Source: UBA6115 sp964629345
GTDB lineage: Bacteria > Bacillota > Clostridia > Christensenellales > Aristaeellaceae
NCBI GenBank assembly: GCA_964629345.1
Contig: CAZVSG010000034.1
Location: forward strand, 1-20,431
Length of the DNA stretch: 20,431 nt
Direction: 5' to 3'
The stretch's first letter is position 1; each line of letters begins with the position of its first letter. Of the stretch, positions 1 to 7,771 are shown one piece after another. The notes beneath the pieces were generated by a model. That model made no database searches, was not told where the DNA came from, and saw nothing but the letters and a program-made list of their open reading frames with translations. The position numbers and the translations under genes were made by a program.

Positions 1-54
1 ACTCCGGACACCTTGATTAAAAGTCAAGTGCTCTGCCGACTGAGCTAATGGGTC
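1..54 (-). tRNA. tRNA-Lys (anticodon UUU), 3' part outside window
   Basis: On the minus strand the 5' acceptor strand GACCCAT (54-48) is followed by TA, a D arm and an anticodon arm. The anticodon arm has stem CTTGA/TCAAG and loop CTTTTAA, so the anticodon is TTT (Lys). The variable loop and the start of the T arm are present. The T-loop, 3' acceptor strand and CCA lie left of position 1. It is transcribed divergently from the three plus-strand tRNAs and could head a longer minus-strand tRNA cluster outside the window. Confidence 0.93.
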
Positions 55-139
55 AGACAGGTCAACGCGTCTCGGACACAGCACCGGATGAGTGCCGCCG
101 TTTCGGTCCCGGAACCGGGCTGCCGAAACAGCAGAGTTG

Positions 140-168
140 ATTATATCCGTACAGAGGCGCGGTGTCAA
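140..168 (-). promoter_or_regulatory. Consensus sigma-A promoter for tRNA-Lys
   Basis: Read on the minus strand, a perfect -35 TTGACA (168-163) is followed by a 17-bp spacer and a perfect -10 TATAAT (145-140). This matches the housekeeping promoter consensus exactly, as expected for a stable-RNA gene. The tRNA-Lys 5' end is about 85 bp downstream. Confidence 0.9.
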
Positions 169-230
169 CATTTTCAAAAAACCCGATTGAACGCTCTCCC
201 CGGGCGGCGGGGAACAGCAGAAACGGGCAA

Positions 231-259
231 TTGACACCAATGACCGGCTGTGTTACCAT
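231..259 (+). promoter_or_regulatory. Promoter for the tRNA-Arg/His/Gln cluster
   Basis: A perfect -35 TTGACA (231-236), a 17-bp spacer and a -10 TACCAT (254-259) are preceded by TGT (251-253), giving an extended -10 element. The tRNA-Arg 5' end is about 60 bp downstream. No other promoter is evident before tRNA-His or tRNA-Gln, so the three tRNAs are probably one transcript. Confidence 0.75.
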
Positions 260-319
260 CACTTCCTGCCAGCGGGACGGGACTTTCGGTTTCGCCGCGC
301 GCGCCGGGCCGACGGTGAT

Positions 320-396
<77 letters not shown>

Positions 397-402
397 ACCT
401 GT

Positions 403-479
403 GGTGGGTATAGTTCAGTGGTTAGAGCGCCAGATTGTGGCTCTGGAAGTCGTGGGTTCAACTCCCACTACCCACCCCA
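403..479 (+). tRNA. tRNA-His (anticodon GUG)
   Basis: Acceptor GTGGGTA (404-410) pairs with TACCCAC (469-475), and CCA is encoded at 477-479. The anticodon stem CCAGA/TCTGG encloses loop TTGTGGC, giving anticodon GTG. The extra G at -1 (403) faces C at the discriminator position (476). This is the identity element specific to bacterial tRNA-His and confirms the call. Confidence 0.96.
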
Positions 480-503
480 AATTCTCTTCCCGGCACCCGG
501 CGG

Positions 504-578
504 TGGGGTGTAGCCAAGCGGTACGGCACGGGACTTTGACTCCCGCATCCGCAGGTTCGAACCCTGCCACCCCAGCCA
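504..578 (+). tRNA. tRNA-Gln (anticodon UUG)
   Basis: Acceptor TGGGGTG (504-510) pairs with CACCCCA (568-574), with discriminator G575 and encoded CCA (576-578). The anticodon stem CGGGA/TCCCG encloses loop CTTTGAC, giving anticodon TTG (Gln). The U1-A72 closing pair is a known feature of tRNA-Gln. It is the last tRNA before the bidirectional terminator. Confidence 0.95.
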
Positions 579-633
579 GCACCCAACCTTTCTCCGGTAT
601 GGCGGAGTGGGCGCCGCAAACAGCAGCCCAGAA

Positions 634-676
634 GGAAAACGCCCGGATCCCTGACAGAGGGAACCGGGCGTTTTCC
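634..676. terminator. Bidirectional intrinsic terminator between tRNA cluster and GH10 gene
   Basis: A perfect 13-bp inverted repeat, GGAAAACGCCCGG (634-646) against CCGGGCGTTTTCC (664-676), encloses a loop that can form a further short CCCT/AGGG stem. The A run on one arm and T run on the other provide a U-tract in either direction. It lies 56 bp after tRNA-Gln and 15 bp after the stop of the minus-strand GH10 gene, so it can end both converging transcripts. Confidence 0.88.
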
Positions 677-691
677 ATTGCATTGTATCGG

Positions 692-1918
692 TCAAAGGAC
701 GATGTCTGCTTGCCGGGTATCCTTCTGCAGGGTCATCCGCGCCTTTCTTCCGTCCAGTTCCAGCTCGTATTCGCCCCGGAAGCCTTCCAGCACCGCCTCG
801 CCGTTCTCCCCGGTCAGAAGCCTCGTGTCCGTTGACCATTCCTTCCGGATCATCTCCTTTAGCCGGGTGTAGGCGGGCTTGACGGAGCTGTCCCGGCGCA
901 GCAGGCCTGAGGGGGCGCCCAGCCACTTGCCATCCACCGCGTCCCATACGGTGACCGCCTCCACGCCGGGCGCGGCGAACAGGATGCCGTACATCTCCTC
1001 CACGTCGCGCTTCTGCCGCTCCTCCCCCTCCGGGGTGCTGGGCCAGCTCTCCGGCTGCCAGTCGTTCAGGTCCACGATGTGTTTGGGCATCAGGTCGCCG
1101 GAGATCAGGGTGTTCTCCGTAAAATGGATCGGCAGGCCGAAGCGCGAGAAGCGTTCCAGCACGTTCAGCAGTTTTTCCTTCCCCCAGTAGCCCTGGTGCT
1201 GGTGGGACTGGATGCCGATCACGTCGATGGGCGCGCCGGCGTCAAGGCAGCGCTCGATCAGCCGCTCATACTCCGGGGATGTGTTGAAATCATTCAGGAT
1301 GAGGACGGCGTCCGGGTCGGTCTGCCGCGCCTCATCAAACACGCGCTTGACAAGACCGGCCTGGCCCAGTTCCCTGGCGATCCGGGTGACCGCGTTGTCA
1401 TATCGGTCGTACACCGGCATGATGACCACTTCGTTGATCACGTCCCAGGTGTCGATCAGCCCCCTGAAATCGCTGACCTCACGGCGGATGCGCGCCGTCT
1501 GCCGGTCAATGATCTCCTGATTGGAATATTTCAGCAGCCAGGGCGCGCAGACGGTGTGCCAGCACAGGGGATGGCCCTTCAGCCGGATGCCTTTGTTTTT
1601 CAGCCATTCCGCTCCCGCCCTGACGGACGCGGTCTCCGGCTTGCCCTCCTCCTTCTCAAACCGGCCCCAGTAAAAGGGGAGGGTGCCGAAGTTGAAGAGG
1701 TCCGTCATTTTGTTCAGCCGGTCCTCCAGGACGGCCTGCCTGTCGGGGGGCAGAAGGCCGGAGGCAACTTCCAGAGCGTCAAAGGCGCCGAAGCCGAAAA
1801 GAAACTCGTGCCCCGTCTGCCGGGCATGGACCCTGGCGTTCTTCAGCGGTTCGCCGCCGGGGCTAAAGAAGTGGAGGACCGCGGAGGATATCCGGTGAAG
1901 GAAAAGGTCTTTCGGCAT
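692..1918 (-). CDS. GH10 family endo-1,4-beta-xylanase-like glycosidase, cytoplasmic
   Basis: The protein has about 408 residues and resembles family GH10 retaining glycosidases, which cut beta-1,4-xylan or short xylo-oligosaccharides. Counting from the upstream ATG at 1921, motifs in order are KGHPLCWH (115-122), WDVINEV with the acid/base Glu at 164, IQSHQHQG (237-244), HFTENTL with the nucleophile Glu at 269, and WDAVDG near 326-331 in place of the usual aromatic barrel segment. A small tail of about 45 residues follows the barrel. There is no signal peptide, so it probably acts on imported oligosaccharides in the cytoplasm. Two ATG codons are adjacent. The second (1918) sits 6 nt from the AAGGAG site, the first only 3 nt, so I chose the second. 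It is alone on the minus strand and shares its terminator with the tRNAs. Family is confident; substrate is inferred. Confidence 0.86.
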   Translation of the reverse strand: MPKDLFLHRISSAVLHFFSPGGEPLKNARVHARQTGHEFLFGFGAFDALEVASGLLPPDRQAVLEDRLNKMTDLFNFGTLPFYWGRFEKEEGKPETASVRAGAEWLKNKGIRLKGHPLCWHTVCAPWLLKYSNQEIIDRQTARIRREVSDFRGLIDTWDVINEVVIMPVYDRYDNAVTRIARELGQAGLVKRVFDEARQTDPDAVLILNDFNTSPEYERLIERCLDAGAPIDVIGIQSHQHQGYWGKEKLLNVLERFSRFGLPIHFTENTLISGDLMPKHIVDLNDWQPESWPSTPEGEERQKRDVEEMYGILFAAPGVEAVTVWDAVDGKWLGAPSGLLRRDSSVKPAYTRLKEMIRKEWSTDTRLLTGENGEAVLEGFRGEYELELDGRKARMTLQKDTRQADIVL

Positions 1919-2129
1919 CATGGACTCCTTTATGGTCTGTAATGGATCAGCCCGGCCCTGACGCGCGGGCTTTCAAACAGAAATGCGCGCCGCTGCGGCA
2001 ATGTGCCAGCCCATCCATGATATGGGAAGGAAGGGGTCCCGTACAATACCCCTTTGATCGAATCTTTGTCCGGGACGCGCCTTTCACTGCAGGGGCTTGT
2101 CATGATTCGGCGGCGCCGCCGCCGTGTGA

Positions 2130-2158
2130 TTGCAAACCCGCCGGATTCCCTGTATAAT
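2130..2158 (+). promoter_or_regulatory. Promoter of the CNNM/CBS membrane protein gene
   Basis: A -35 TTGCAA (2130-2135), a 17-bp spacer and a perfect -10 TATAAT (2153-2158) lie 35 bp before the chosen TTG start at 2193. The open frame extends upstream through this promoter, which argues that the extra codons before 2193 are not translated. Confidence 0.82.
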
Positions 2159-2192
2159 CTGGGCATTCCAGATTGAAGGAGCGTGGTTTTCC

Positions 2193-3533
2193 TTGCCGGA
2201 CGACCCTGGCATATCTGTCGCGGGCTCGATCCTCCTCATCCTGTTCTTCACCCTCGTCAACGCCTTCCTCGCCGGTGCTGAAATGGCTTTCGTGTCGCTC
2301 AATCCCGCCAGGATCAGGAATCTGGCGGAAAACGGAGACCGGCGTGCCAAAAAAGTAGAAAAACTGCTTGCCAGCCCGGATTCCTTCCTGTCCGCGATCC
2401 AAGTCGGGATCACCTTCGCGGGCTTTTTTAATTCCGCGCAGGCCTCCCAGACCTTCCTGAGCCGCCTGCTGCCGGCGCTTGGGAACATCCCGGCGGCCGC
2501 GACGGTGGCCAACCTCATCCTGACCCTCATCATCTCCTACGTCTCCCTGGTCCTGGGGGAGCTGTACCCCAAGCAGCTCGCGCTGCAGGTGCCGGAAGGC
2601 TACGCCATGCGCTCGGCCGGGACCATCCTCTTTCTGCGCGGCGCGTTCCGGCCTTTCATCTGGCTGCTCACCGCCTCTGTCGGCATCCTGAAGCGGCTCA
2701 CGCCGATCGATTTCACCAAGAGGGAAGAGAAGCTCACCCGCCAGGAGATGAAGGCGCTGCTGAACTCCAGCCGAAATGACGGCGCGATCGGCGCGGAGGA
2801 GTTCAACATGATGCGCGGCGTGCTCTCCCTGGATACCCGCCTGGTGCGCGAGATCATGGTGCCCCGGGTGAACACGGACATGCTGGACGCCGGTGAGCCG
2901 TTTGAAAGGAACATGGAGCAGCTTCTCGCCGGGCTGCGCTCGCGCATCCCGCTGTATGAGGAGGACAAGGACCACATCCTGGGCATCATCCACATGAAGG
3001 ATGTGCTGCTCAACCTGCAGGCGCTGCAGAAACATGAGATGGAGCTGCGCGACATCGCGCGCCCTGCCCTGTTCGTCCCCGACACCATGTACACCGACGA
3101 GCTGCTGGTGCAGTTCCAGAAATCCAAGCAGCACCTGGCCGTATTGGTGGACGAGTTCGGCGGCGTATCGGGCATCGTGACGCTGGAGGACCTGATCGAG
3201 GAGATCGTGGGGGATATCCAGGACGAGTATGACGATGACGACGATTCCCCCGTACAGGTGATCAGCGATCAGGAAGCGGTCCTGCTGGGCAGCCTGCCGC
3301 TTGCCGATTTCAACCGGCAGTTCGACCTGGACGTCCAGTCCGACAGCGCCGACACCATCGCCGGTTACATGATCGAGCTGCTGGGGTACATCCCCAGGCC
3401 CGGCGAGGAGCCGGAAGTGGAGTCGGACCGCTTCACCCTCAAGGTGATCCGCGCGGGCAATACCCGCATCGAGGCCGTCAGGCTCCTGCTCAAGTCCTCC
3501 CGCCCGGAGGATATCAGGACAGAGGATGAATGA
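2193..3533 (+). CDS. Hemolysin/CorC (CNNM-CBS) family membrane protein
   Basis: This 446-residue inner-membrane protein has the layout of the HlyC/CorC (TlyC) family, linked in bacteria to divalent cation efflux, chiefly Mg2+ and Co2+. A CNNM/DUF21 domain with about four hydrophobic segments (roughly 11-33, 64-84, 102-125, 141-161) is followed by a CBS pair (about 217-345, ending in EFGGVSGIVTLEDLIEEIVG) and a CorC/HlyC C-terminal domain (about 355-437). An acidic run of aspartates (346-351) separates the last two. I chose the TTG at 2193 because it follows GAAGGAG (2175-2181) and the longer frame would translate the promoter. The 11-nt spacing is rather long, so the exact start is uncertain. 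It is probably monocistronic, ending at a hairpin just before parS 1. The family call is firm; the ion is not known. Confidence 0.88.
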   Translation: MPDDPGISVAGSILLILFFTLVNAFLAGAEMAFVSLNPARIRNLAENGDRRAKKVEKLLASPDSFLSAIQVGITFAGFFNSAQASQTFLSRLLPALGNIPAAATVANLILTLIISYVSLVLGELYPKQLALQVPEGYAMRSAGTILFLRGAFRPFIWLLTASVGILKRLTPIDFTKREEKLTRQEMKALLNSSRNDGAIGAEEFNMMRGVLSLDTRLVREIMVPRVNTDMLDAGEPFERNMEQLLAGLRSRIPLYEEDKDHILGIIHMKDVLLNLQALQKHEMELRDIARPALFVPDTMYTDELLVQFQKSKQHLAVLVDEFGGVSGIVTLEDLIEEIVGDIQDEYDDDDDSPVQVISDQEAVLLGSLPLADFNRQFDLDVQSDSADTIAGYMIELLGYIPRPGEEPEVESDRFTLKVIRAGNTRIEAVRLLLKSSRPEDIRTEDE

Positions 3534-3538
3534 TCATC

Positions 3539-3569
3539 GGGGTGTTCGGCATAAACGCCGGGCATCCCC
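3539..3569 (+). terminator. Hairpin after the CorC-like gene, possible terminator
   Basis: TGTTCGGC (3543-3550) can pair with GCCGGGCA (3557-3564) with two G-U pairs. It is extended by GGGG (3539-3542) against CCCC (3566-3569) with one bulged T. No T tract follows and parS 1 begins 2 bp later. It may be a weak terminator or an mRNA 3'-end structure. Confidence 0.4.
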
Positions 3570-3570
3570 C

Positions 3571-3586
3571 TGTTTCACGTGAAACA
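3571..3586. promoter_or_regulatory. parS: parS site 1 (ParB-binding centromere)
   Basis: The 16-bp perfect palindrome TGTTTCACGTGAAACA equals the well-established bacterial parS consensus bound by the ParB/Spo0J CTPase. It is intergenic, 37 bp after the CorC-like gene and 20 bp before the TTG start of the ABC exporter. It therefore lies in or next to the 5' leader of the exporter operon. Confidence 0.93.
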
Positions 3587-3606
3587 TTCCCAGAAAGGAC
3601 GATCAA

Positions 3607-5760
3607 TTGAAACTATTCCGTTTCATGAAGCCCGAGTGGAAGGCCATGATGCTGGTCTTCCTGCTGCTGATCGCGCAGGTCGCCTGCGAACTGGCGCTGC
3701 CGGGCTACACCTCTTCCCTGGTCAATGTCGGCGTGCAGCAAAGCGGCATCCCCTCCTCCCTGGCGGAAAAACTCTCCCGTGAGTCGATGGACAGCCTGTC
3801 CCTGCTGATGGACGATGAGGGGAAGGCCGCCGTCAGCGCGGCCTACAGCCTGGAGGGGGACGTTTACGTCCTTCAAAGAAACCTTTCCGCGCCTGAACAG
3901 GAGTCCGCGCGCAAGGCCCTGAACATGCCGATGGCCGTGCTCTTCGGGCTTGGCAGCATGCCCGGTTCCGACATGCTCCTGGCCGGTCTGCGCGGCGGCC
4001 TGATGAGCCGCGAAGCCATCCTTGAACGCGCAGGGACAATGATGACCCTGAAGGGCGAAGAGGCGGAGCAGCTTCTGGAACAGGCGGCGGTGCAGTTCGT
4101 GCGGGCGGAGTACGAGCGCCTGGGGGAGGACCTGGCGCGCATCCGCAACGCCTTCCTCTGGAACAGGGGACTGATCATGCTGGGCATCACCCTGCTGGCC
4201 GGGCTTGCCGCGATTATCACCAGCTTTATCTCATCCCAGGCCGGAGCGCGCATCGGAAAGAGCCTGAGGAGCCAGGTGTATTCGCGGGTGCTGTCCTTTT
4301 CCAAGGCGGAGGTGGACCGCTTCTCCACCGCCTCCCTCATCACCCGGTCCACCAATGACGTCAGCCAGATCCAGACCACCTCCGTCATGATGCTGCGGAT
4401 GCTGCTCTACGCGCCCATCATGGCGGCCGGCGGCATCTGGCACGTGACCCGGGCCAACACGGGCCTGGGCTGGATCGTCGCCGTCACCGTGGCTGTGATG
4501 GTGGTCCTGGTGGTCGTCATCGCGTCGGTGGTGACGCCCAGGTTCAAGACGCTGCAGAAACTGGTGGACCGCATGAACCTGGTCGCCCGGGAAAACCTCA
4601 CCGGGGTGCAGGTGGTGCGGGCCTTCTCCAGGGAGGCGGATGAGACGGCGCGCTACGGCAGGGCCAACGAGGACCTTACCCGTGTGAACCGCTTCATCAA
4701 CTACGCCTTCAGCTACGTCATGCCCCTGATGATGCTGATCATCAACGGCGTCACCCTGGCGATCCTCTGGTTCGGCGCGCAGGGGATCCAGGCCGGACGG
4801 ATGCAGGTGGGCGACATGATCGCCTTCATCAGCTATACCCTGCAGATCGCCTTCTCCTTCATGATGATGGCGATGGCCGGCGCGGTCATGCTGCCGCGGG
4901 CCGAGGTGGCAGCCCAGCGCGTCAACGAGGTGCTTCAGACCAAACCCGGCATCACAGACCCTGATGATCCGACGCCCCTTCCGGAAGGGTCCGCGGACGG
5001 CCTGCGCTTTGAACACGTCTCCTTCCGGTATCCGGATTCGCAGGAGGAGGTGCTGCACGACCTGAACTTCCTGATCCCCCCGGGCGAGACCGCCGCCGTC
5101 ATCGGCGCGACCGGGTCGGGCAAGTCCAGCCTGCTCAGCCTGATCCCCCGCTTCTTTGACGTCACGCAGGGACGCATCACCATCGGCGGCGTCGACATCC
5201 GGGAGCTTTCCCTGACGGATCTCCGCGGGATGATCGGCTTTGTCCCCCAGCACGCCGTTCTGTTCTCGGGGAGCGTTGAGAGCAATATCAAATACGCTGA
5301 CGGGACCATGCCGGATGAGCGCATGGAAAAGGCGGCGGCCCTGGCCCAGGCGGAGCGTTTTGTCGCTGAGCGCGGGGAGGGTTACCGGAGCGCGGTCACC
5401 CAGGGCGGGAGCAACCTCTCCGGCGGGCAGAAGCAGCGCCTGTCCATCGCGCGGGCCATCGCTTCCAATCCCCGGTTCCTGCTGTTTGACGATTCCTTTT
5501 CGGCCCTTGATTACCGCACCGACCTGCTGGTCCGCCAGGCGCTGAAGGAGAAGCTCGCCGATACCACTGTGCTCATCGTCGCCCAGCGCATTGCGACGGT
5601 CATGCAGGCGGACAGGATCCTGGTGCTGGACGAGGGCCGCCTGGCGGGCCAGGGAACCCATGAAGAACTGATGGCCGCCTGCCCGGCCTATCAGCAGATC
5701 GCCAGAAGCCAGCTCTCCGAGGCTGAGCTTACCGGGAAAGGGGGTGTCCAGCATGTCTGA
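3607..5760 (+). CDS. ABC exporter half-transporter, degenerate ATPase-site subunit
   Basis: A 717-residue type IV ABC exporter subunit with an N-terminal six-helix membrane domain and a C-terminal nucleotide-binding domain. Walker A is GATGSGKSS (500-508), the signature is intact LSGGQ (604-608), and Walker B ends LLFDD (625-629). The usual catalytic Glu is therefore Asp629, and the H-loop His is Gln660 (IVAQR). This is the pattern of the degenerate half of heterodimeric exporters such as TM287/288, LmrCD and BmrCD. An extra segment of about 140 residues (roughly 42-185) between the first two helices is predicted outside the membrane. The TTG start follows AAAGGA with about 7 nt spacing. It overlaps its partner by 8 nt and so is co-translated with it. 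The substrate (drug, lipid or peptide) cannot be read from the sequence. Confidence 0.9.
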   Translation: MKLFRFMKPEWKAMMLVFLLLIAQVACELALPGYTSSLVNVGVQQSGIPSSLAEKLSRESMDSLSLLMDDEGKAAVSAAYSLEGDVYVLQRNLSAPEQESARKALNMPMAVLFGLGSMPGSDMLLAGLRGGLMSREAILERAGTMMTLKGEEAEQLLEQAAVQFVRAEYERLGEDLARIRNAFLWNRGLIMLGITLLAGLAAIITSFISSQAGARIGKSLRSQVYSRVLSFSKAEVDRFSTASLITRSTNDVSQIQTTSVMMLRMLLYAPIMAAGGIWHVTRANTGLGWIVAVTVAVMVVLVVVIASVVTPRFKTLQKLVDRMNLVARENLTGVQVVRAFSREADETARYGRANEDLTRVNRFINYAFSYVMPLMMLIINGVTLAILWFGAQGIQAGRMQVGDMIAFISYTLQIAFSFMMMAMAGAVMLPRAEVAAQRVNEVLQTKPGITDPDDPTPLPEGSADGLRFEHVSFRYPDSQEEVLHDLNFLIPPGETAAVIGATGSGKSSLLSLIPRFFDVTQGRITIGGVDIRELSLTDLRGMIGFVPQHAVLFSGSVESNIKYADGTMPDERMEKAAALAQAERFVAERGEGYRSAVTQGGSNLSGGQKQRLSIARAIASNPRFLLFDDSFSALDYRTDLLVRQALKEKLADTTVLIVAQRIATVMQADRILVLDEGRLAGQGTHEELMAACPAYQQIARSQLSEAELTGKGGVQHV

Positions 5761-7600
5761 GAAGAGAAGGACAGAGCGCCGTCAAGGGCCCGGCGGCCCC
5801 GGAGGCCCGCCCGGCCACGGCATGGCGGTTGAAAAGCCAAAGGATTTCAAGACCGCGGTCAGGCGGCTTCTCAAGGTGCTGCGCCCCTGGCGCGTGCAGC
5901 TGATCCTCTGCGGCATTCTTTCCGCGCTCAGCGCGGCCATCGGCATCTTCGGCCCCAAGATCACCGGGCAGGCGACCACCGCCATCTTTGAAGGCCTGAT
6001 CGCCCGCGTGCGCGGGACGGGCGGCATCGACTTTGACAGGGTCGCCCGGGTCCTGCTCTTCCTGCTGGGGCTCTACCTCATCAGCGCGCTGTTCTCCTTC
6101 CTCATGCAGCGCCTGGTGGCGGGCGTCACCGCCGACTTCAGCAGGACGCTCCGGAGCGACATCGGGGACAAGCTTCACCGCATCCCGGTGGGCTATTATG
6201 AAAAAACCAGCGTGGGCGACGTGCTCTCCCGCATCACCAACGACGTGGACGCCGTCGCGCAGAACATCTCCAATATCTTCAACCAGGTGATATCGGGTCT
6301 GGCGACCCTGCTGGGCGTGCTGATCATGATGATCACCATCAGCCCGTTCATGGCGCTGCTGGTCATCCTGGTCGTCCCGCTGTCCATGGCGCTGGCCATG
6401 CTGATCTTCTCCCGCTCCCAGAAGTACTTCAAGGCCCAGCAGAAGGTGCTGGGCGACATCTCCGGCCAGGTGGAGGAGAGCTACGCCGGCCATCAGGTGG
6501 TGCAGGCCTTCCGTCAGGAAGCTTCCTCTCTGGCGGAGTTTGAGAAGAAGAACGAAACGCTCTATGAGAGCGCCTGGAAAAGCCAGTTCTTCTCCGGCCT
6601 CATGCAGCCCATCATGTCCTTTGTGAGCAACCTGGGCTATCTTTTGGTCACGGTGTTCGGCGCGGCGCAGGCCGCCATGGGGCTCATCACCGTGGGCGAC
6701 ATCCAGGCCTTCATCCAGTATGTCCGCAACTTCATGCAGCCGCTGATGCAGTTCTCCCAGATCACGGGGGCCGTCCAGACCATGGCCGCGGCGGCGGAGC
6801 GCGTGTTTGCCTTCATCGACATTGAGGAGGAGAAGGAACCGGAGAACGCGCCGGCTCTGCCGCCTGTGAAGGGGCGCGTGTGCTTTGAGAACGTCCGCTT
6901 CGGCTATGATCCGGAGAAGATCGTCATCCACGATTTCTCCCTGTGCGTGCTGCCTGGGCAGACCTGCGCCATCGTCGGCGAGACCGGCTCCGGCAAGACC
7001 ACCCTGGTCAAGCTGCTCATGCGCTTTTACGACCCGGCCGCCGGCCGCATCACGCTGGACGGCGTGGACCTGAAGACCCTCCCCCGCGGCGAGGCGCGCA
7101 GCGCGTTCGGCATGGTCCTTCAGGATACCTGGCTCTTCTCCGGCACCATCATGGACAACATCCGCTACGGCCGCCCGGACGCCACGGACGGGGAGGTCCG
7201 GGAGGCCGCCAGGCTCGCCCATGCAGAGCACTTCATCCTCACCCAGCCAGGCGGCTATGGCATGGAGATCAATGAGGAGGCCGACAACATCTCCTCCGGG
7301 CAGAAACAGCTGCTCACCATCGCCCGCGCCGTGCTGGCCGACCGGCCGGTGCTGATCCTGGACGAGGCCACCTCCAACGTGGACACCCTGACCGAGCACC
7401 GCATCCAGCGCGCCATGAGCACGCTGATGGCCGGGCGCACCAGCTTCGTGATCGCCCACCGCCTGTCCACCATCCGCGAGGCCGACATGATCCTGGTCAT
7501 GCACGAGGGCGGCATCGCCGAGTTCGGCAGCCATGACGAGCTGATGCAGAAGGGCGGCAGGTACAGGGAGCTGTACGAGAGCCAGTTTGAGAGGACGTAA
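5753..7600 (+). CDS. ABC exporter half-transporter, catalytically intact subunit
   Basis: The heterodimer partner of the preceding gene, about 615 residues. It has a basic, Gly/Pro-rich cytoplasmic N-tail, six membrane helices and a nucleotide-binding domain. Numbered from the in-frame GTG at 5744, Walker A is GETGSGKTT (412-420), Walker B LILDE has catalytic Glu541, and the H-loop is IAHR with His572. The signature motif is ISSGQ (516-520) instead of LSGGQ. In the dimer, this weakened signature would face the partner's Asp629/Gln660 site, giving one inactive and one active ATP site. I chose ATG 5753 because AAAGGGGG lies 8 nt upstream; the GTG at 5744 falls inside that site. The operon ends in two GC-rich hairpins. 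Exporter type is firm; cargo unknown. Confidence 0.92.
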   Translation: MSEKRRTERRQGPGGPGGPPGHGMAVEKPKDFKTAVRRLLKVLRPWRVQLILCGILSALSAAIGIFGPKITGQATTAIFEGLIARVRGTGGIDFDRVARVLLFLLGLYLISALFSFLMQRLVAGVTADFSRTLRSDIGDKLHRIPVGYYEKTSVGDVLSRITNDVDAVAQNISNIFNQVISGLATLLGVLIMMITISPFMALLVILVVPLSMALAMLIFSRSQKYFKAQQKVLGDISGQVEESYAGHQVVQAFRQEASSLAEFEKKNETLYESAWKSQFFSGLMQPIMSFVSNLGYLLVTVFGAAQAAMGLITVGDIQAFIQYVRNFMQPLMQFSQITGAVQTMAAAAERVFAFIDIEEEKEPENAPALPPVKGRVCFENVRFGYDPEKIVIHDFSLCVLPGQTCAIVGETGSGKTTLVKLLMRFYDPAAGRITLDGVDLKTLPRGEARSAFGMVLQDTWLFSGTIMDNIRYGRPDATDGEVREAARLAHAEHFILTQPGGYGMEINEEADNISSGQKQLLTIARAVLADRPVLILDEATSNVDTLTEHRIQRAMSTLMAGRTSFVIAHRLSTIREADMILVMHEGGIAEFGSHDELMQKGGRYRELYESQFERT

Positions 7601-7610
7601 GGGAGAACGG

Positions 7611-7660
7611 TGGGGGGACGCCGTCCCCCCATGCCCCCTGGCAGGGGATTTCATCCCCTG
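7611..7660. repeat. Tandem GC-rich hairpins after the exporter operon (REP-like or terminator)
   Basis: Two hairpins lie back to back. The first is TGGGGGGAC (7611-7619) with GTCCCCCCA (7623-7631) around a 3-nt loop. The second is CAGGGGAT (7642-7649) with ATCCCCTG (7653-7660) around TTC. Neither has a T tract. Similar GC-rich double hairpins occur as extragenic repeats behind genes in some gut Clostridia, but that comparison is from memory and untested. They begin 11 bp after the exporter stop and may end or stabilise its mRNA. Confidence 0.6.
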
Positions 7661-7732
7661 ACCCCGGAATCATATTCGGAAATTCAACGGGTCAACGCAT
7701 GATTGGGTTGTAGAGCAACAACGGACAAGGAA

Positions 7733-7748
7733 TGTTTCACGTGGAACA
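7733..7748. promoter_or_regulatory. parS: parS site 2 (ParB-binding centromere, one-base variant)
   Basis: TGTTTCACGTGGAACA differs from the perfect palindrome at one base. Its complement, TGTTCCACGTGAAACA, fits the degenerate form TGTTNCACGTGAAACA known from Bacillus subtilis. It is intergenic, 23 bp before the nucleotidyltransferase start and 4162 bp from parS 1. A longer in-frame reading of the downstream gene would translate it, which favours the shorter gene start. Confidence 0.88.
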
Positions 7749-7771
7749 CCATAATAACAGGAGCAACGGCC

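Noticed and set aside
592..607. Small hairpin CTCCG/CGGAG after tRNA-Gln
   Set aside because: The stem is 5 bp with no T tract, and a much better terminator lies 27 bp downstream.
2130..2192. Upstream extension of the CorC-like protein to a TTG at 2130
   Set aside because: This TTG is the -35 box of a near-consensus promoter whose TATAAT lies at 2153-2158, so the extension would not be transcribed.
4437..4448. A CACGTG core in the exporter gene as a fourth parS
   Set aside because: Only the central six bases match; the flanks do not extend the parS palindrome.
4231..5754. A 507-codon minus-strand open frame opposite the first exporter gene (and a 641-codon one opposite the second)
   Set aside because: High-GC antisense shadows. 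The composition is dominated by His, Asp, Gly and Arg, there is no ribosome site, and the plus-strand genes have full ABC motifs.
7706..7722. Short GTTGT/ACAAC hairpin upstream of parS 2
   Set aside because: Five base pairs only, no supporting context and no riboswitch-like structure.
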